From Agrococcus sp. Marseille-Q4369 (lineage in GTDB: Bacteria > Actinomycetota > Actinomycetes > Actinomycetales > Microbacteriaceae), in the NCBI RefSeq assembly GCF_018308945.1, contig NZ_CP070501.1, positions 186,001-250,000 on the forward strand: 64,000 nucleotides of DNA, in the 5' to 3' direction. Below, one piece after another: positions 56,325 through 64,000 of this stretch; position 1 is the first letter of the stretch; every line of letters starts with the position of its first letter. The notes under the pieces were generated by a model. The model was not told the origin of the DNA, made no database searches, and saw only the letters and a list, made by a program, of their open reading frames with translations. The position numbers and the translations under genes are program-made.

Positions 56325-57208
56325 CAGTGCTGCTGCTCCTCGGTCGGCACGCGCACCATCCCCTCTTGCGCGATCGTCGCGACGTGCGTGCCGTCGGCCT
56401 TGTAGACGAGGCCGTGGCCGAGCCCGCGGCCGCCGCCGGAGGAGCTCGTCTCGAGCTCGAGCAGCAGCCACTCGTCGACTCGCGCGCGACGGTGCCACCA
56501 CACGGCGTGGTCGAGGCTCGCGGCCTTGAGGCCCGGCGTCGACCACGCGGCGCCGTGCATGCGGACGATCGGTTCGAGGATCGCGTAGTCGGAGAGGTAG
56601 GCGAGCGCCGCGCGATGCAGGGCGTCGTCGTCGGGGAGGCGGTCCTTCGCCTTGATCCAGACGTGCTGCTTGCCGTGCCGCGGGCGCGAGGGGTCCGGCA
56701 GGTAGACGGGCCCCTCGACGTGGCGGATGTCGAAGGGCCGCGCGATCACGGCTCGCGCCGAGGGGTTCTCGGCGAACGGCGCGAGCAGATCATCCGAGGA
56801 GGGCAGGTCCTCGGGCGACGGCAGTCCCTCGGGCATCGGGTGCTGCGAGCTCGGGCCGGGGTCGACGTCCTGGAACGACGAGATCATCGACATGATCGGC
56901 AGCCCGTGCTGGTAGGCCTGCACGCGCCGCGTCGAGAACGATCGGCCGTCGTGGATGCGATCGACCGCGAAGGTGATCGGCAGCTCGACGTCGCCGGGCC
57001 GCACGAAGTAGCCGTGCACCGAGTGGATGAACCGGTCCTCGGCGATCGTCCGCTGCGCCGCGACCACGGCTTGCGCCATCACCTGTCCGCCGAAGACCCT
57101 GCCGAGCGGCATCGGGTGGCTCGTGCCGGTGAAGATGTCCTCGTCCGTGCGGGCACCGGTGTCGACGAGGTCCAGGGTCTCCAGCAGGATGCGGATGCGC
57201 TCGCTCAT
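56324..57208 (-). CDS. tesB: Acyl-CoA thioesterase II
   Basis: 294 residues, double-hotdog thioesterase. The first half has GRVFGGQVMAQAVVAAQRTI and HSVHGYFVRPGD; the second half has the catalytic Asp and the segment SLDHAVWWHRRARVDEWLLL, ending GHGLVYKADGTHVATIAQEGM. It releases CoA from medium- to long-chain acyl-CoAs. ATG with GAGAGGA upstream. The -10 region is shared head-to-head with the next gene. Confidence 0.94.
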   Translation of the reverse strand: MSERIRILLETLDLVDTGARTDEDIFTGTSHPMPLGRVFGGQVMAQAVVAAQRTIAEDRFIHSVHGYFVRPGDVELPITFAVDRIHDGRSFSTRRVQAYQHGLPIMSMISSFQDVDPGPSSQHPMPEGLPSPEDLPSSDDLLAPFAENPSARAVIARPFDIRHVEGPVYLPDPSRPRHGKQHVWIKAKDRLPDDDALHRAALAYLSDYAILEPIVRMHGAAWSTPGLKAASLDHAVWWHRRARVDEWLLLELETSSSGGGRGLGHGLVYKADGTHVATIAQEGMVRVPTEEQQH

Positions 57209-57248
57209 TCGGTTCCTCTCGGGGTCTGCCGCCTAGTCTAGGGAGCGC

Positions 57249-57863
57249 ATGCACGCCATCCTCGCCCTCGACGAACGGGCGCGCGCCGACCTCGTCCTGC
57301 TGCTCGATCGCGCCGCCGTGTTCGGCGACGGCACGGTGCGACTCGTCGCCGACGGCGACGTCGCGCTCCTCACGACGCCCATGGCGGCGGCTGCCGGACT
57401 CCTCGACTCGGGGCCCACGATCCTGGTCGCGCGAGCGTCGCGCATGCGTGAGCCGGCGCGCTTCGACGGCGTCGTGCCGCTGCCGGCGCTCCGCGATGCG
57501 CTTCGCGACGGCGCGGATGTGGAGATCCCGGATGCGGTGACCCGGCCCGCGTGGGCCGCCGTCTCACCGCCTCGGTCGGGGTGGGCGCACGCGGGCGATG
57601 TCTCGCCCGAGACGATCCGCGCGCTCGCCGCACAGGCCGCCGCCGATGTCGAGGCGGCGCTGCCGACGTCGCCCGGCGAGGCGGTGCGTCGACGCGCGGA
57701 GCGAGCGGTGTGGGCGCGGCCGGTGGACCCGAGCGGCCTCACCGCGGGCCAGGCGGCAGCGCTCGTCGCGATGCGCTTCCTCGGCGACGCCCCCGTGCGC
57801 GTGACCGCTGCCGGCGGCTGGACGCGCGCGTCGGCCCGCGCCGGCGAGGTGCTCGCGCGCTAG
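57249..57863 (+). CDS. Hypothetical protein
   Basis: 204 residues, mostly Ala, Asp, Arg and Val, without a membrane helix or clear motif. A run near residue 40 (DVALLTTPMAAAAGLLD) and an Arg-rich segment near 145 (EAVRRRAERAVWARPV) can be seen. Similar genes may exist in Microbacteriaceae; I cannot name the family. The ATG lies nine bases after TAGTCT. The stop is inside the CTAG shared with the convergent gene. Confidence 0.65.
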   Translation: MHAILALDERARADLVLLLDRAAVFGDGTVRLVADGDVALLTTPMAAAAGLLDSGPTILVARASRMREPARFDGVVPLPALRDALRDGADVEIPDAVTRPAWAAVSPPRSGWAHAGDVSPETIRALAAQAAADVEAALPTSPGEAVRRRAERAVWARPVDPSGLTAGQAAALVAMRFLGDAPVRVTAAGGWTRASARAGEVLAR

Positions 57864-58312
57864 CCGACCGCGGACGGGGCGGCGTGCGAGCGCAGCACCC
57901 GCGCGGTCGACACGAGCAGCACGACGCCTGCTGCCGCTGCCGCGAGGCCGAGCACGAGGATGAGCGCGGATCGCGGGTTCCCGGTCATCGCGAGCATCAG
58001 CCCGCTCAGCGCGCAGCACAGCGAGCCGAGTGCGAGCATGGTGCAACCGGTCACGAGCCGCGCCACGAGCAGCGGCCGAGCGCGCAGCTGGCCGACGCGC
58101 GCGACCGCATCGCCGGCGTCCGCTCCGTCTGCGAGCGCGTCGAGCAGATGCGCGCGGATCTGCTCGACCAGGAGTACGCGCTCGGCAGGGGGCAGCGAGG
58201 CCGCCTCGAGGTCGATGGGAAGCGCTAGTGCGGGTGGCTCTCGACGTACCGCAGCAGTCCCGCAGGCACGAGGTCGAGCGCCGGGTCCTTGAAGCGGTCC
58301 ACGGGGAGCCAC
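57860..58312 (-). CDS. Membrane protein with an N-terminal HAAS-like domain, start uncertain
   Basis: The last 115 residues look real: a HAAS-like helical module (LPPAERVLLVEQIRAHLLDALADGADAGDAVARVG) followed by two membrane helices (about VTGCTMLALGSLCCALSGLML and ALILVLGLAAAAAGVVLLV). There is no start codon near the module: in frame the only options are GTG 58312 or 58315, deep inside the NUDIX gene, or GTGs inside the HAAS part. Either the gene overlaps the NUDIX gene by 90 bases or its head has been lost. HAAS proteins normally pair with a PadR regulator, none of which is nearby. Confidence 0.45.
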   Translation of the reverse strand: MAPRGPLQGPGARPRACGTAAVRREPPALALPIDLEAASLPPAERVLLVEQIRAHLLDALADGADAGDAVARVGQLRARPLLVARLVTGCTMLALGSLCCALSGLMLAMTGNPRSALILVLGLAAAAAGVVLLVSTARVLRSHAAPSAVG

Positions 58313-58659
58313 CACAGCGGGTGGCCCGCATCCGTGACCGAGGGGAGCACCGCATCCGCCGCCGCCTCGACCGCGAGCACGAAGACGTGCTCGTGCAGGG
58401 TGTGCCCGGCGAAGTCGAAGACGTGCTCGATGACGCCGAGGAGCCGGGGCGACTCGACCGCGAGGCCGAGCTCCTCGTCGAGCTCGCGCACGATGGTGTC
58501 GGTCGCGCGCTCGCCCGGCTCGATGCCGCCGCCCGGCGGCCGGACGAACGTGCGACCGGTGACGGGATCGTCGGTGCTCGTCACGAGCAGGCGGCCGGCG
58601 GCGTCGCGGATGAGCGCGATCGCGATCGGGCGGATGCGGTCGGGCGAAGCCGGGCTCAC
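58225..58659 (-). CDS. NUDIX hydrolase
   Basis: 144 residues. Full Nudix box GGIEPGERATDTIVRELDEELGL near residue 55, matching G-x5-E-x7-REU-x-EE-x-GU. The substrate could be a nucleoside diphosphate derivative or a damaged nucleotide. GTG 58659 overlaps the App1 gene stop (GTGA), so the two are coupled. Confidence 0.93.
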   Translation of the reverse strand: MSPASPDRIRPIAIALIRDAAGRLLVTSTDDPVTGRTFVRPPGGGIEPGERATDTIVRELDEELGLAVESPRLLGVIEHVFDFAGHTLHEHVFVLAVEAAADAVLPSVTDAGHPLWWLPVDRFKDPALDLVPAGLLRYVESHPH

Positions 58660-59693
58660 AGGATGTCGAGCTCGGGGATGGCGCCGAGCTCCTTCGCGAG
58701 CCCACCGCCGTTCGACGACCACACCCACGGGTGCATCGAGCGCGTGTCGGCGTGCTTGCGGCCACCGGCGAGCACCGCCTCCTGCGCCGAGAGCTCGCGG
58801 ATGGCGACCGCGCGCACGTGCTCGGGGTGGGCGCTCGCGAACTCGCCGTAGAGCTCCTCGTCGTGCTGGCCGTCATCGCCGACCAGCAGCCACCGCACGT
58901 GCGGCAGCTCGCGGGCGAGCCGCCGCAGCTGCGCGCGCTTGTGCTCCTTGCCGGAGCGGAAGAAGCGGTCGGGGGTGGGGCCCCAGTCCGTCAGCAGCAT
59001 GCTGCCGGCGGGGTAGAGGTTGCGGGAGAGGAAGCGCGTGAGCGCCGGCGCCGCGTTCCAGGCGCCGGTCGAGAGGTAGATGAAGGGGCTCCCGGGGTGT
59101 CGCTGCGCGATGCGCTCGTAGAGCACCGCCATGCCCGGCACGGGGGAGCGCGCGTGCTCATCGAGCACGAACGCGTTCCAGGCGGCGAGGAGCGGGCGCG
59201 GCAGCGACGTCACCATCACGGTGTCGTCGATGTCGCTCACCACGCCGAAGCGCGTGGCGGGATCGACGACGAACACGGGCGCCGTGACGGGCGCGCTGCC
59301 CGCGACGGAGACGGTCACCTCGCGCCAGCCGGGCTCGAGCTGCATCGGCACGCGAGCGTCGACGAGGCCGCCGCGATCGGCGGTCACGACGTGGCGCTCG
59401 CCGCCCGCCTCGATCATCACGTCGACGTCGTTGAGTGCGAGCGACGTGAACGAGCGCCAGCCGCGCACGTTCTCGTAGAGCGCGCCGCGCTCACCGCCGG
59501 GCTCGACGAGCAGCACGCGCGCGAGCACGCGCACCCAGCCCTCGCCGCCGTAGCCGGGGTAGGTGACGATCGCGGGCATGCGGCCGGATCGCAGCGCCCC
59601 GGCCTCGCGGTGCTCGTGCACCCAGTCCTCCACGCGCGCCGCGACGTGCTTGATCGGCTCGGGGATGCGGGCGAGCGGCACCAGCTCATCCAT
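58656..59693 (-). CDS. App1-family phosphatase (DUF2183)
   Basis: 345 residues. The N-terminal half is beta-rich (VTYPGYGGEGWVRVLARVLLVEPG), the C-terminal half has the phosphatase motif VVSDIDDTVMVTS near residue 175 and GDDGQHDEELYGEFA near 290. Yeast App1 dephosphorylates phosphatidate; bacterial members may act on lipids or unknown phosphates. ATG with GGGAGGA upstream. Confidence 0.9.
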   Translation of the reverse strand: MDELVPLARIPEPIKHVAARVEDWVHEHREAGALRSGRMPAIVTYPGYGGEGWVRVLARVLLVEPGGERGALYENVRGWRSFTSLALNDVDVMIEAGGERHVVTADRGGLVDARVPMQLEPGWREVTVSVAGSAPVTAPVFVVDPATRFGVVSDIDDTVMVTSLPRPLLAAWNAFVLDEHARSPVPGMAVLYERIAQRHPGSPFIYLSTGAWNAAPALTRFLSRNLYPAGSMLLTDWGPTPDRFFRSGKEHKRAQLRRLARELPHVRWLLVGDDGQHDEELYGEFASAHPEHVRAVAIRELSAQEAVLAGGRKHADTRSMHPWVWSSNGGGLAKELGAIPELDIL

Positions 59694-59728
59694 GGGCGGC
59701 TCCTCCCGCGACTCGGTCGGGATCGACC

Positions 59729-60421
59729 CTACCGACTCGGCACCGGCTCGATGAGCGACGGGCCCTCCTCGCGCACGCTCCCGACGCGTCGATCGACCTC
59801 GTGCATCGCGAGCGACTCGGCGACCGAGCCCGCCTCGGCGACGACGGCCCCGAGCGCGGCCTCGCCGTCCTCGTCCGGGTCGAGCCACGCATCCCGCATC
59901 TCGGGGGAGACGACGACCGGCATGCGCTCGTGGATCTCGGCGAGCGCACCCGTCGCCGCCGTCGTGAGGATCGTCGTCGAGAGCAGCCATGAGCCGTCGG
60001 GCTGCTTCCACCAGGCGTAGAGGCCGGCGAAGCTCAGCGGGCGGTCGTCGTGGATGTAGAAGGGCGTCTTCGACTCGCCCCGCTTCTGCCACTCGAACCA
60101 GCCGTCGGCAGGCACGAGCGCGCGGCGCTCGCGGACGGCGTCGCGGAACATCGGCTTCGACGCGGCGCTCTCGGCGCGCGCGTTGAACGCGCGCGAGCCG
60201 ACCGAGACGTCGTCGGCCCACGACGGCACGAGGCCCCAGCGAGCGGGCTCGAGCCGCCGGATGGGCGGCGAGTCGTCGCGCGGGGCAGGCTCGACGACGA
60301 TCGGCACCGTCGTCGTCGGCGGGATGTTCCAGTTCGCCGCGGGGATCTCGCCCTGCTCGTCGACCTCGAAGAGGGCCACGAGGTCGGTCGCGGGCGTCGC
60401 CATGACGTAGCGTCCACACAT
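59729..60421 (-). CDS. SOS response-associated peptidase (YedK/HMCES, SRAP)
   Basis: 230 residues. The start is fixed by the catalytic Cys at position 2 (MCGRYVM). Further active-site residues sit in FNARAESAASKPMF, PADGWFEW and HERMPVVV. It forms a thiazolidine cross-link with abasic sites in single-stranded DNA to protect them. No LexA box is seen upstream. Next to App1, 35 bases away. Confidence 0.95.
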   Translation of the reverse strand: MCGRYVMATPATDLVALFEVDEQGEIPAANWNIPPTTTVPIVVEPAPRDDSPPIRRLEPARWGLVPSWADDVSVGSRAFNARAESAASKPMFRDAVRERRALVPADGWFEWQKRGESKTPFYIHDDRPLSFAGLYAWWKQPDGSWLLSTTILTTAATGALAEIHERMPVVVSPEMRDAWLDPDEDGEAALGAVVAEAGSVAESLAMHEVDRRVGSVREEGPSLIEPVPSR

Positions 60422-60470
60422 GTCCGACATGCTCCCACCGCTCGGGCCCCTCGTGCGAGAGGATGGGCGC

Positions 60471-61115
60471 ATGAACGATCGCCCGGGCAGCGGATCCTCC
60501 GTCACGGTGCGCCACGAGCCGGTGCAGGCGCGCGCGGCGCTGCGCATCGAGGCGCTCCTCGACGCCGCGGCGGCGGTCGTCGTCGACCACGGCATCGAGC
60601 ACCTCACGACCGCGCTCGTCGCCGAGCGCGCCGGCGCCTCGATCGGCACCGTCTACCGCTACTTCCCCGACCGCGTCGCGGTGCTCGTCGCGCTCGCCGA
60701 GCGCAACCTCGAGCGCATCCGGCTCGCGATCGAGCGCGTGCTGCTCGCCGAGCATCCCTCGCTCATGGCGACGATCGAGGCGGTCGTGGCCGCGATGGTC
60801 GAGACGTTCCGCACGGTGCCGTCGTTCCGCTCGCTCCGCGGCGGCGAGGGGCTCGACCTCGGCCCCTCCGAGCGGCCGCCCGTCGCCCCGACCTTCGTCG
60901 ACGACATGGCCGCGCACTTCCGCGAGCGCTGGGAGATCGAGCTCGACGACGAGCAGCGCCAGGCGCTCGAGCTCGCGATCGGGGCGCTCGACGCGCTCGT
61001 GACCTACGCGTTCCTGCACGACCCCGACGGCGACCCGCGCTACCTCGAGGTCGGCGTGCGCGTCATGCGCGAGCACATCGTCGCGGCGCTGCCGCAGCTC
61101 GCCGAGGGCGCGTAG
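60471..61115 (+). CDS. TetR family transcriptional regulator
   Basis: 214 residues. HTH in residues 15-65: AALRIEALLDAAAAVVVDHGIEHLTTALVAERAGASIGTVYRYFPD; the ligand-binding domain is all-helical and of unknown specificity. ATG 60471 lies six bases after GAGGAT, leaderless. ATG 60420 upstream overlaps the YedK start and is less likely. Divergent from YedK, so it may control it or itself. Confidence 0.9.
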   Translation: MNDRPGSGSSVTVRHEPVQARAALRIEALLDAAAAVVVDHGIEHLTTALVAERAGASIGTVYRYFPDRVAVLVALAERNLERIRLAIERVLLAEHPSLMATIEAVVAAMVETFRTVPSFRSLRGGEGLDLGPSERPPVAPTFVDDMAAHFRERWEIELDDEQRQALELAIGALDALVTYAFLHDPDGDPRYLEVGVRVMREHIVAALPQLAEGA

Positions 61116-61118
61116 CGC

Positions 61119-61805
61119 CTATCGCTCCTGTGGGCGCTGCCCTTCGGCGCGCTCCTCGTCGTCCTCGCGCATGTGCCGTGCCTCGACCCGCGAGACGAGC
61201 TGCTTGACGCCCCACACGACGAGGAGGAAGGCCACGATCAGCCCGACGAGCACGTAGCCCGCGCCGTGCAGGTCGTCGGCGAGCTCGCGATAGCTGCCGC
61301 CGGCCGCCCAGCCGGCGCTCGCGTAGGCCGTCGCCCACAGCACGCACGCGGGGATCGTCCAGGCGAGGAACCGCCGGTAGGACATCGGCGAGGCGCCGAC
61401 GATGAGCGGCACGAGCGAGTGCGCGACCGGGAGGAAGCGCGAGAGGAAGATCGCGATGCCGCCGCGCCGCGCGAGGTACCGCTCGGTGCGGCGCCAGCGC
61501 TTCGACGCCGCCGGCCAGCGGCGCGCGAGCCACCGATCGATCGATGGGCCGAGCCAGCGCCCGATCGCGAAGCCGATCGACTCGCCCGCGATCGCCCCGA
61601 GCACCGTCGCGGCGATGAGGGCGAGCCACCACGGCCAGTCCTCGACCGCGAGGGCGGCGATGATGACGACCGTGTCGCCCGGCACGAAGAGCCCGAGCAG
61701 CACGCTCGTCTCGAGCGCCATCGCGAGGAACGCGAGCAGGGTGCGCAGCCACGGGTCGATCGAGCCGACCGTCTCGAGCACGACGTCGATGACGTCATCG
61801 ATCAC
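61119..61805 (-). CDS. DedA family membrane protein
   Basis: 228 residues, the second DedA of the window. LLGLFVPGDTVVIIAALAVEDWPWW is the first re-entrant motif, FLSRFLPVAHSLVPLIVGASPMSYRRF the second, followed by membrane helices and a basic tail (EARHMREDDEERAEGQRPQ). GTG 61805 overlaps the pabC stop (GTGA), so it is co-translated with a folate gene, probably without functional link. Confidence 0.93.
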   Translation of the reverse strand: MIDDVIDVVLETVGSIDPWLRTLLAFLAMALETSVLLGLFVPGDTVVIIAALAVEDWPWWLALIAATVLGAIAGESIGFAIGRWLGPSIDRWLARRWPAASKRWRRTERYLARRGGIAIFLSRFLPVAHSLVPLIVGASPMSYRRFLAWTIPACVLWATAYASAGWAAGGSYRELADDLHGAGYVLVGLIVAFLLVVWGVKQLVSRVEARHMREDDEERAEGQRPQER

Positions 61806-62578
61806 GAGCGGCCCGCCATCACCGGAGTGCGGAGCCCCTCGAGCCGCTCCCGCCACGAGCCGACGCGGGACGGTGCGGCGAGCTGCGGCCCGCCGACCCA
61901 CGCCGCGACGCCGCGGATGCCGCGCAGCGCGTTCGCGAGCCACACCTCGGCGCCCTCGAGCTCCTCCGGGTGCGCTGCGACGCGCCGCACCTCCACGCCG
62001 TCGAGGGCGGCGACCTCCTCGATCACCGCGGCGGTCACGGAGGCCATGCGGCGGATGCGCGGGGCCGGCACGTGCAGGACACCGTCCTGCCACCACAGCA
62101 GCGCCGACCGGGATGCCTCGGCGACGCAGCCGTCCGAGCACAGGATCGGCTCGACGTCGCGGCCGACCCTCGCCGACTCCTCCTCGAGCAGCGTCTGCAT
62201 CGCCTCGAGGTCGGGGCCCTTCCGCAGCGGCTCGCGGCGGGGATCGCGCGACGCGGTGACGACCTCGACCCTGTCGCTCGGCGGCGGGGCCGGCCGCATC
62301 CGCAGCCGGATGCCGGCCGGGGTGAGGTCGACGCGCGGCGACCAGCGGCCCTCAGCGGGCGCGAGTCCGACGGCGCTCCTGACGGCCGCCATCGCGTCGA
62401 GACGATCCCCGCCCGCCTCCGCCACCGCATCCGCGAACCGCAGCTGGTGCCGCTGCCACGCGAGCACGCGGCCGTCGACGACGAGCCACGAATCGGCCGC
62501 GAGCGTCGCGCCGATCGGCTCGTCGACGGGCTCGAAGCCACCCGCTGTCCAGGCGCGGACGGGGTGCTCGGCGCTCAT
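61802..62578 (-). CDS. pabC: Aminotransferase class IV, likely 4-amino-4-deoxychorismate lyase
   Basis: 258 residues, pyridoxal-phosphate fold type IV. The Lys in RKGPDLEAMQTLLEE near residue 125 fits the PLP lysine, and the Glu in SDGCVAEASRSALLWW fits the conserved acid. It would release pyruvate from aminodeoxychorismate to give p-aminobenzoate. The name rests on its divergent neighbour pabB. The spacer to pabB is 12 bases. Confidence 0.85.
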   Translation of the reverse strand: MSAEHPVRAWTAGGFEPVDEPIGATLAADSWLVVDGRVLAWQRHQLRFADAVAEAGGDRLDAMAAVRSAVGLAPAEGRWSPRVDLTPAGIRLRMRPAPPPSDRVEVVTASRDPRREPLRKGPDLEAMQTLLEEESARVGRDVEPILCSDGCVAEASRSALLWWQDGVLHVPAPRIRRMASVTAAVIEEVAALDGVEVRRVAAHPEELEGAEVWLANALRGIRGVAAWVGGPQLAAPSRVGSWRERLEGLRTPVMAGRS

Positions 62579-62590
62579 AGGATGCACCCT
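62579..62590. promoter_or_regulatory. Interlocked divergent leaderless promoters of pabC and pabB
   Basis: The two ATG codons stand on opposite strands with 12 bases between. TAGGAT (62578-62583) is seven bases before the pabB ATG and overlaps the pabC start codon; TAGGGT on the minus strand (62591-62586) is seven bases before the pabC ATG and overlaps the pabB start. Each gene's -35 would lie inside the other gene. Confidence 0.6.
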
Positions 62591-63880
62591 ATGCCAGCGA
62601 CCTCTGCGCACTTGCTGCCGCACCTCGGCGCTCGCTGGTCGCTCCCGGCCGACGTCTCGCCCGAGTCGGCGTTCGCCGCGCTCGAGGCTGCCGGCGGCGA
62701 CGTCGTCTGGCTCGACTCCTCGTCGAGCGGCGACCACGTGATCGGCACCGGAGCGCACGTGCTGCTCGTCGAGGACGGCCGCGCGTCGCTCGATGGCCGC
62801 CGCATCGAGGGCGACGCGCTCGAGGCGCTCGAGGCGGCGGGGGCGGCGACGCCGGGCGCGTGGGTCGGCTGGCTCGGCTTCGAGGCGGGAGTGCGGATGC
62901 TCGGGCTCGAGCCCGCGCCGGGGCGCTTCCCCGAGGCGGCGTGGCTGCTGCTCGACCGCTGGGTCGTCGTCTCGGGCGGCCAGGCGCAGCTGCAGTCGCG
63001 GAGCGGCGAGGCGTGGGCGCTCGCGGAAGTGCCGCCCGGGCGCGCGCCCTCGCGCGCGCGCATCGATCCGTCGAGCCTCCGCTGGCGCGACGACGACGCC
63101 GCCTACGCCGCGAAGGTCGAGCGCTGCCGCGACCACATCCGCGACGGCGACTCCTACGTGCTGTGCCTCACGACAGCGATCGAGGCGCCGCCGCTCGACA
63201 TGGTCGCGACCCACGCGCGGCTGCGCGCCGCGAGTCCGGTGCACCATGGCGGGCTGCTCCGCATCGGCGGCGTCACGGTCTCGAGCGCGAGCCCAGAGAC
63301 CTTCTTGCGCGTCGAGGGCGGTGTCGCCACCACTCGCCCGATCAAGGGCACGCGCCGCCGGGGCACCGATGACGACGAGGCGCTCGCGCGCGAGCTCTTC
63401 GAGAGCGAGAAGGAGCGCGCCGAGAACGTCATGATCGTCGACCTGTGCCGCAACGACCTGCAGCGGGTCTCGGCGCCCGGCTCGGTCGACGTCGCAGGCC
63501 TGCTCGCCGTCGAGACGTTTCCGACGGTGCACCAGCTCGTCTCGACCGTGCGCTCCCGCCTGCTGCCCGGCCTCGACCCGCTCGACGCCGTCCGAGCGCT
63601 GTTCCCCGCTGGCTCGATGACCGGCGCTCCGAAGCGCCGCACGGTCGAGCTGCTGCACGACCTCGAGGGCGCCCCGCGCGGCATCTACAGCGGATGCTTC
63701 GGGATCGTCGCGGGCGAGACGTGCCAGCTCGCGATGGTCATCCGGTCCGTCGTCGCCGACGCCGCGGGCGCCCACATCGGCGTCGGCGGGGGAGTGACGG
63801 CCCTCTCGGAGCCGGCGTTCGAGGTCGAGGAGCTGCACGTCAAGGCCGCGGCGATGCTCGCGTCGCTCGTGCCGGGCTGA
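62591..63880 (+). CDS. pabB: Aminodeoxychorismate synthase component I
   Basis: 429 residues. Chorismate-binding core in the C-terminal 300 residues: FEAGVRMLG, AAKVERCRDHIRDGDSYVLCL, SPETFLRV, TTRPIKGTRRRG, ENVMIVDLCRNDL and GSMTGAPKRRTVELL. The PIKGT motif, with the Lys that attacks chorismate, marks PabB rather than TrpE (PIAGT). It makes aminodeoxychorismate with a glutaminase (PabA) that lies elsewhere. Confidence 0.95.
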   Translation: MPATSAHLLPHLGARWSLPADVSPESAFAALEAAGGDVVWLDSSSSGDHVIGTGAHVLLVEDGRASLDGRRIEGDALEALEAAGAATPGAWVGWLGFEAGVRMLGLEPAPGRFPEAAWLLLDRWVVVSGGQAQLQSRSGEAWALAEVPPGRAPSRARIDPSSLRWRDDDAAYAAKVERCRDHIRDGDSYVLCLTTAIEAPPLDMVATHARLRAASPVHHGGLLRIGGVTVSSASPETFLRVEGGVATTRPIKGTRRRGTDDDEALARELFESEKERAENVMIVDLCRNDLQRVSAPGSVDVAGLLAVETFPTVHQLVSTVRSRLLPGLDPLDAVRALFPAGSMTGAPKRRTVELLHDLEGAPRGIYSGCFGIVAGETCQLAMVIRSVVADAAGAHIGVGGGVTALSEPAFEVEELHVKAAAMLASLVPG

Positions 63881-63886
63881 GGCTCC

Positions 63887-64000
63887 TCAGCCGCGATCGC
63901 GATCGCGATCGCTTGCCGCGCGCGCCTCGGCCATCCGCGCGACGCGGTCGAGTCGCGACTCCCACTGCCGCCCGATCGCGTCGAGCCGGTCGGCGAGCGC
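63887..64000 (-). CDS. C-terminus of a probable ArsR-type regulator (partial)
   Basis: A minus-strand frame open from the window edge ends with TGA at 63889-63887, 37 codons. The visible residues (ADRLDAIGRQWESRLDRVARMAEARAAS) match the C-terminal helix common in ArsR-family regulators with a Trp, and then Asp-Arg repeats from three GATCGC units (63895-63912). Only the tail can be seen, so the assignment is tentative. Confidence 0.5.
   Translation of the reverse strand, partial: ALADRLDAIGRQWESRLDRVARMAEARAASDRDRDRG

Noticed and set aside
60421-60470. LexA control of the YedK (SRAP) gene
   Set aside because: Despite the SOS name of the family, no LexA-like palindrome is seen upstream.

Overview
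The window is chromosomal DNA from a high-GC actinomycete. My best guess is the family Microbacteriaceae. The reasons are the rpsB-tsf-pyrH-frr-cdsA order, GatCAB, a GlgE branch of glycogen metabolism, a DUF222 HNH protein, a DUF3097 protein, F420-type luciferase-like enzymes, an actinobacterial LexA box, and many leaderless genes that begin 6-8 bases after a TAGRCT-type -10 hexamer. Nearly every base is coding. No phage, insertion sequence, CRISPR array or plasmid gene was seen.

Layout. 1-5.1 kb: translation and lipid core (rpsB, tsf, pyrH, frr, cdsA), then a DivIVA-like protein. 5.1-10.2 kb: envelope and stress proteins (a lytic-transglycosylase-like protein, an AI-2E family transporter, a large membrane protein fused to a lipoprotein-like part, a YbbN-type thioredoxin). 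10.26-10.70 kb: a non-coding inverted array of 20-bp units between convergent genes, the most unusual object here. 10.7-19.6 kb: alpha-glucan metabolism (glgB, glgE, glgP, glgX). 19.6-30.5 kb: cysteine desulfurase and mnmA (tRNA 2-thiolation), a glycosyltransferase pair, ligA coupled to an orphan AAA ATPase, a phosphotransferase, and a radical SAM gene under a perfect LexA box. 30.5-39 kb: a YdcF-like protein, gatCAB, a GlsB-type membrane protein, two LLM oxidoreductases, DUF3097 and an SGNH hydrolase. 39-42.5 kb: a TPP riboswitch driving an energy-coupling (ECF) thiamine-precursor transporter of YkoEDC type, with a small kinase at the end. 42.5-50 kb: HNH endonuclease, metallopeptidase, siderophore-interacting protein, tRNA-His, oligoribonuclease, HAD and serine hydrolases, tRNA-Arg, DedA and YceI. 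50-57 kb: msrA, ssb, two small envelope proteins, ettA, two thioesterases and mmsA. 57-64 kb: a NUDIX/App1/YedK stretch, a TetR regulator, a second DedA, and folate genes pabC and pabB in a very tight divergent arrangement.

Working together: GlgE builds alpha-1,4 chains from maltose-1-phosphate, GlgB branches them, GlgP phosphorolyses them and GlgX debranches. IscS-type desulfurase supplies sulfur for MnmA. GatCAB makes Gln-tRNA and possibly Asn-tRNA by transamidation. PabB and PabC make p-aminobenzoate. Junctions are mostly 1-4 base overlaps (ATGA, GTGA, TGATG), so translational coupling is common. Coordinates of start codons are judgements where several in-frame starts exist.
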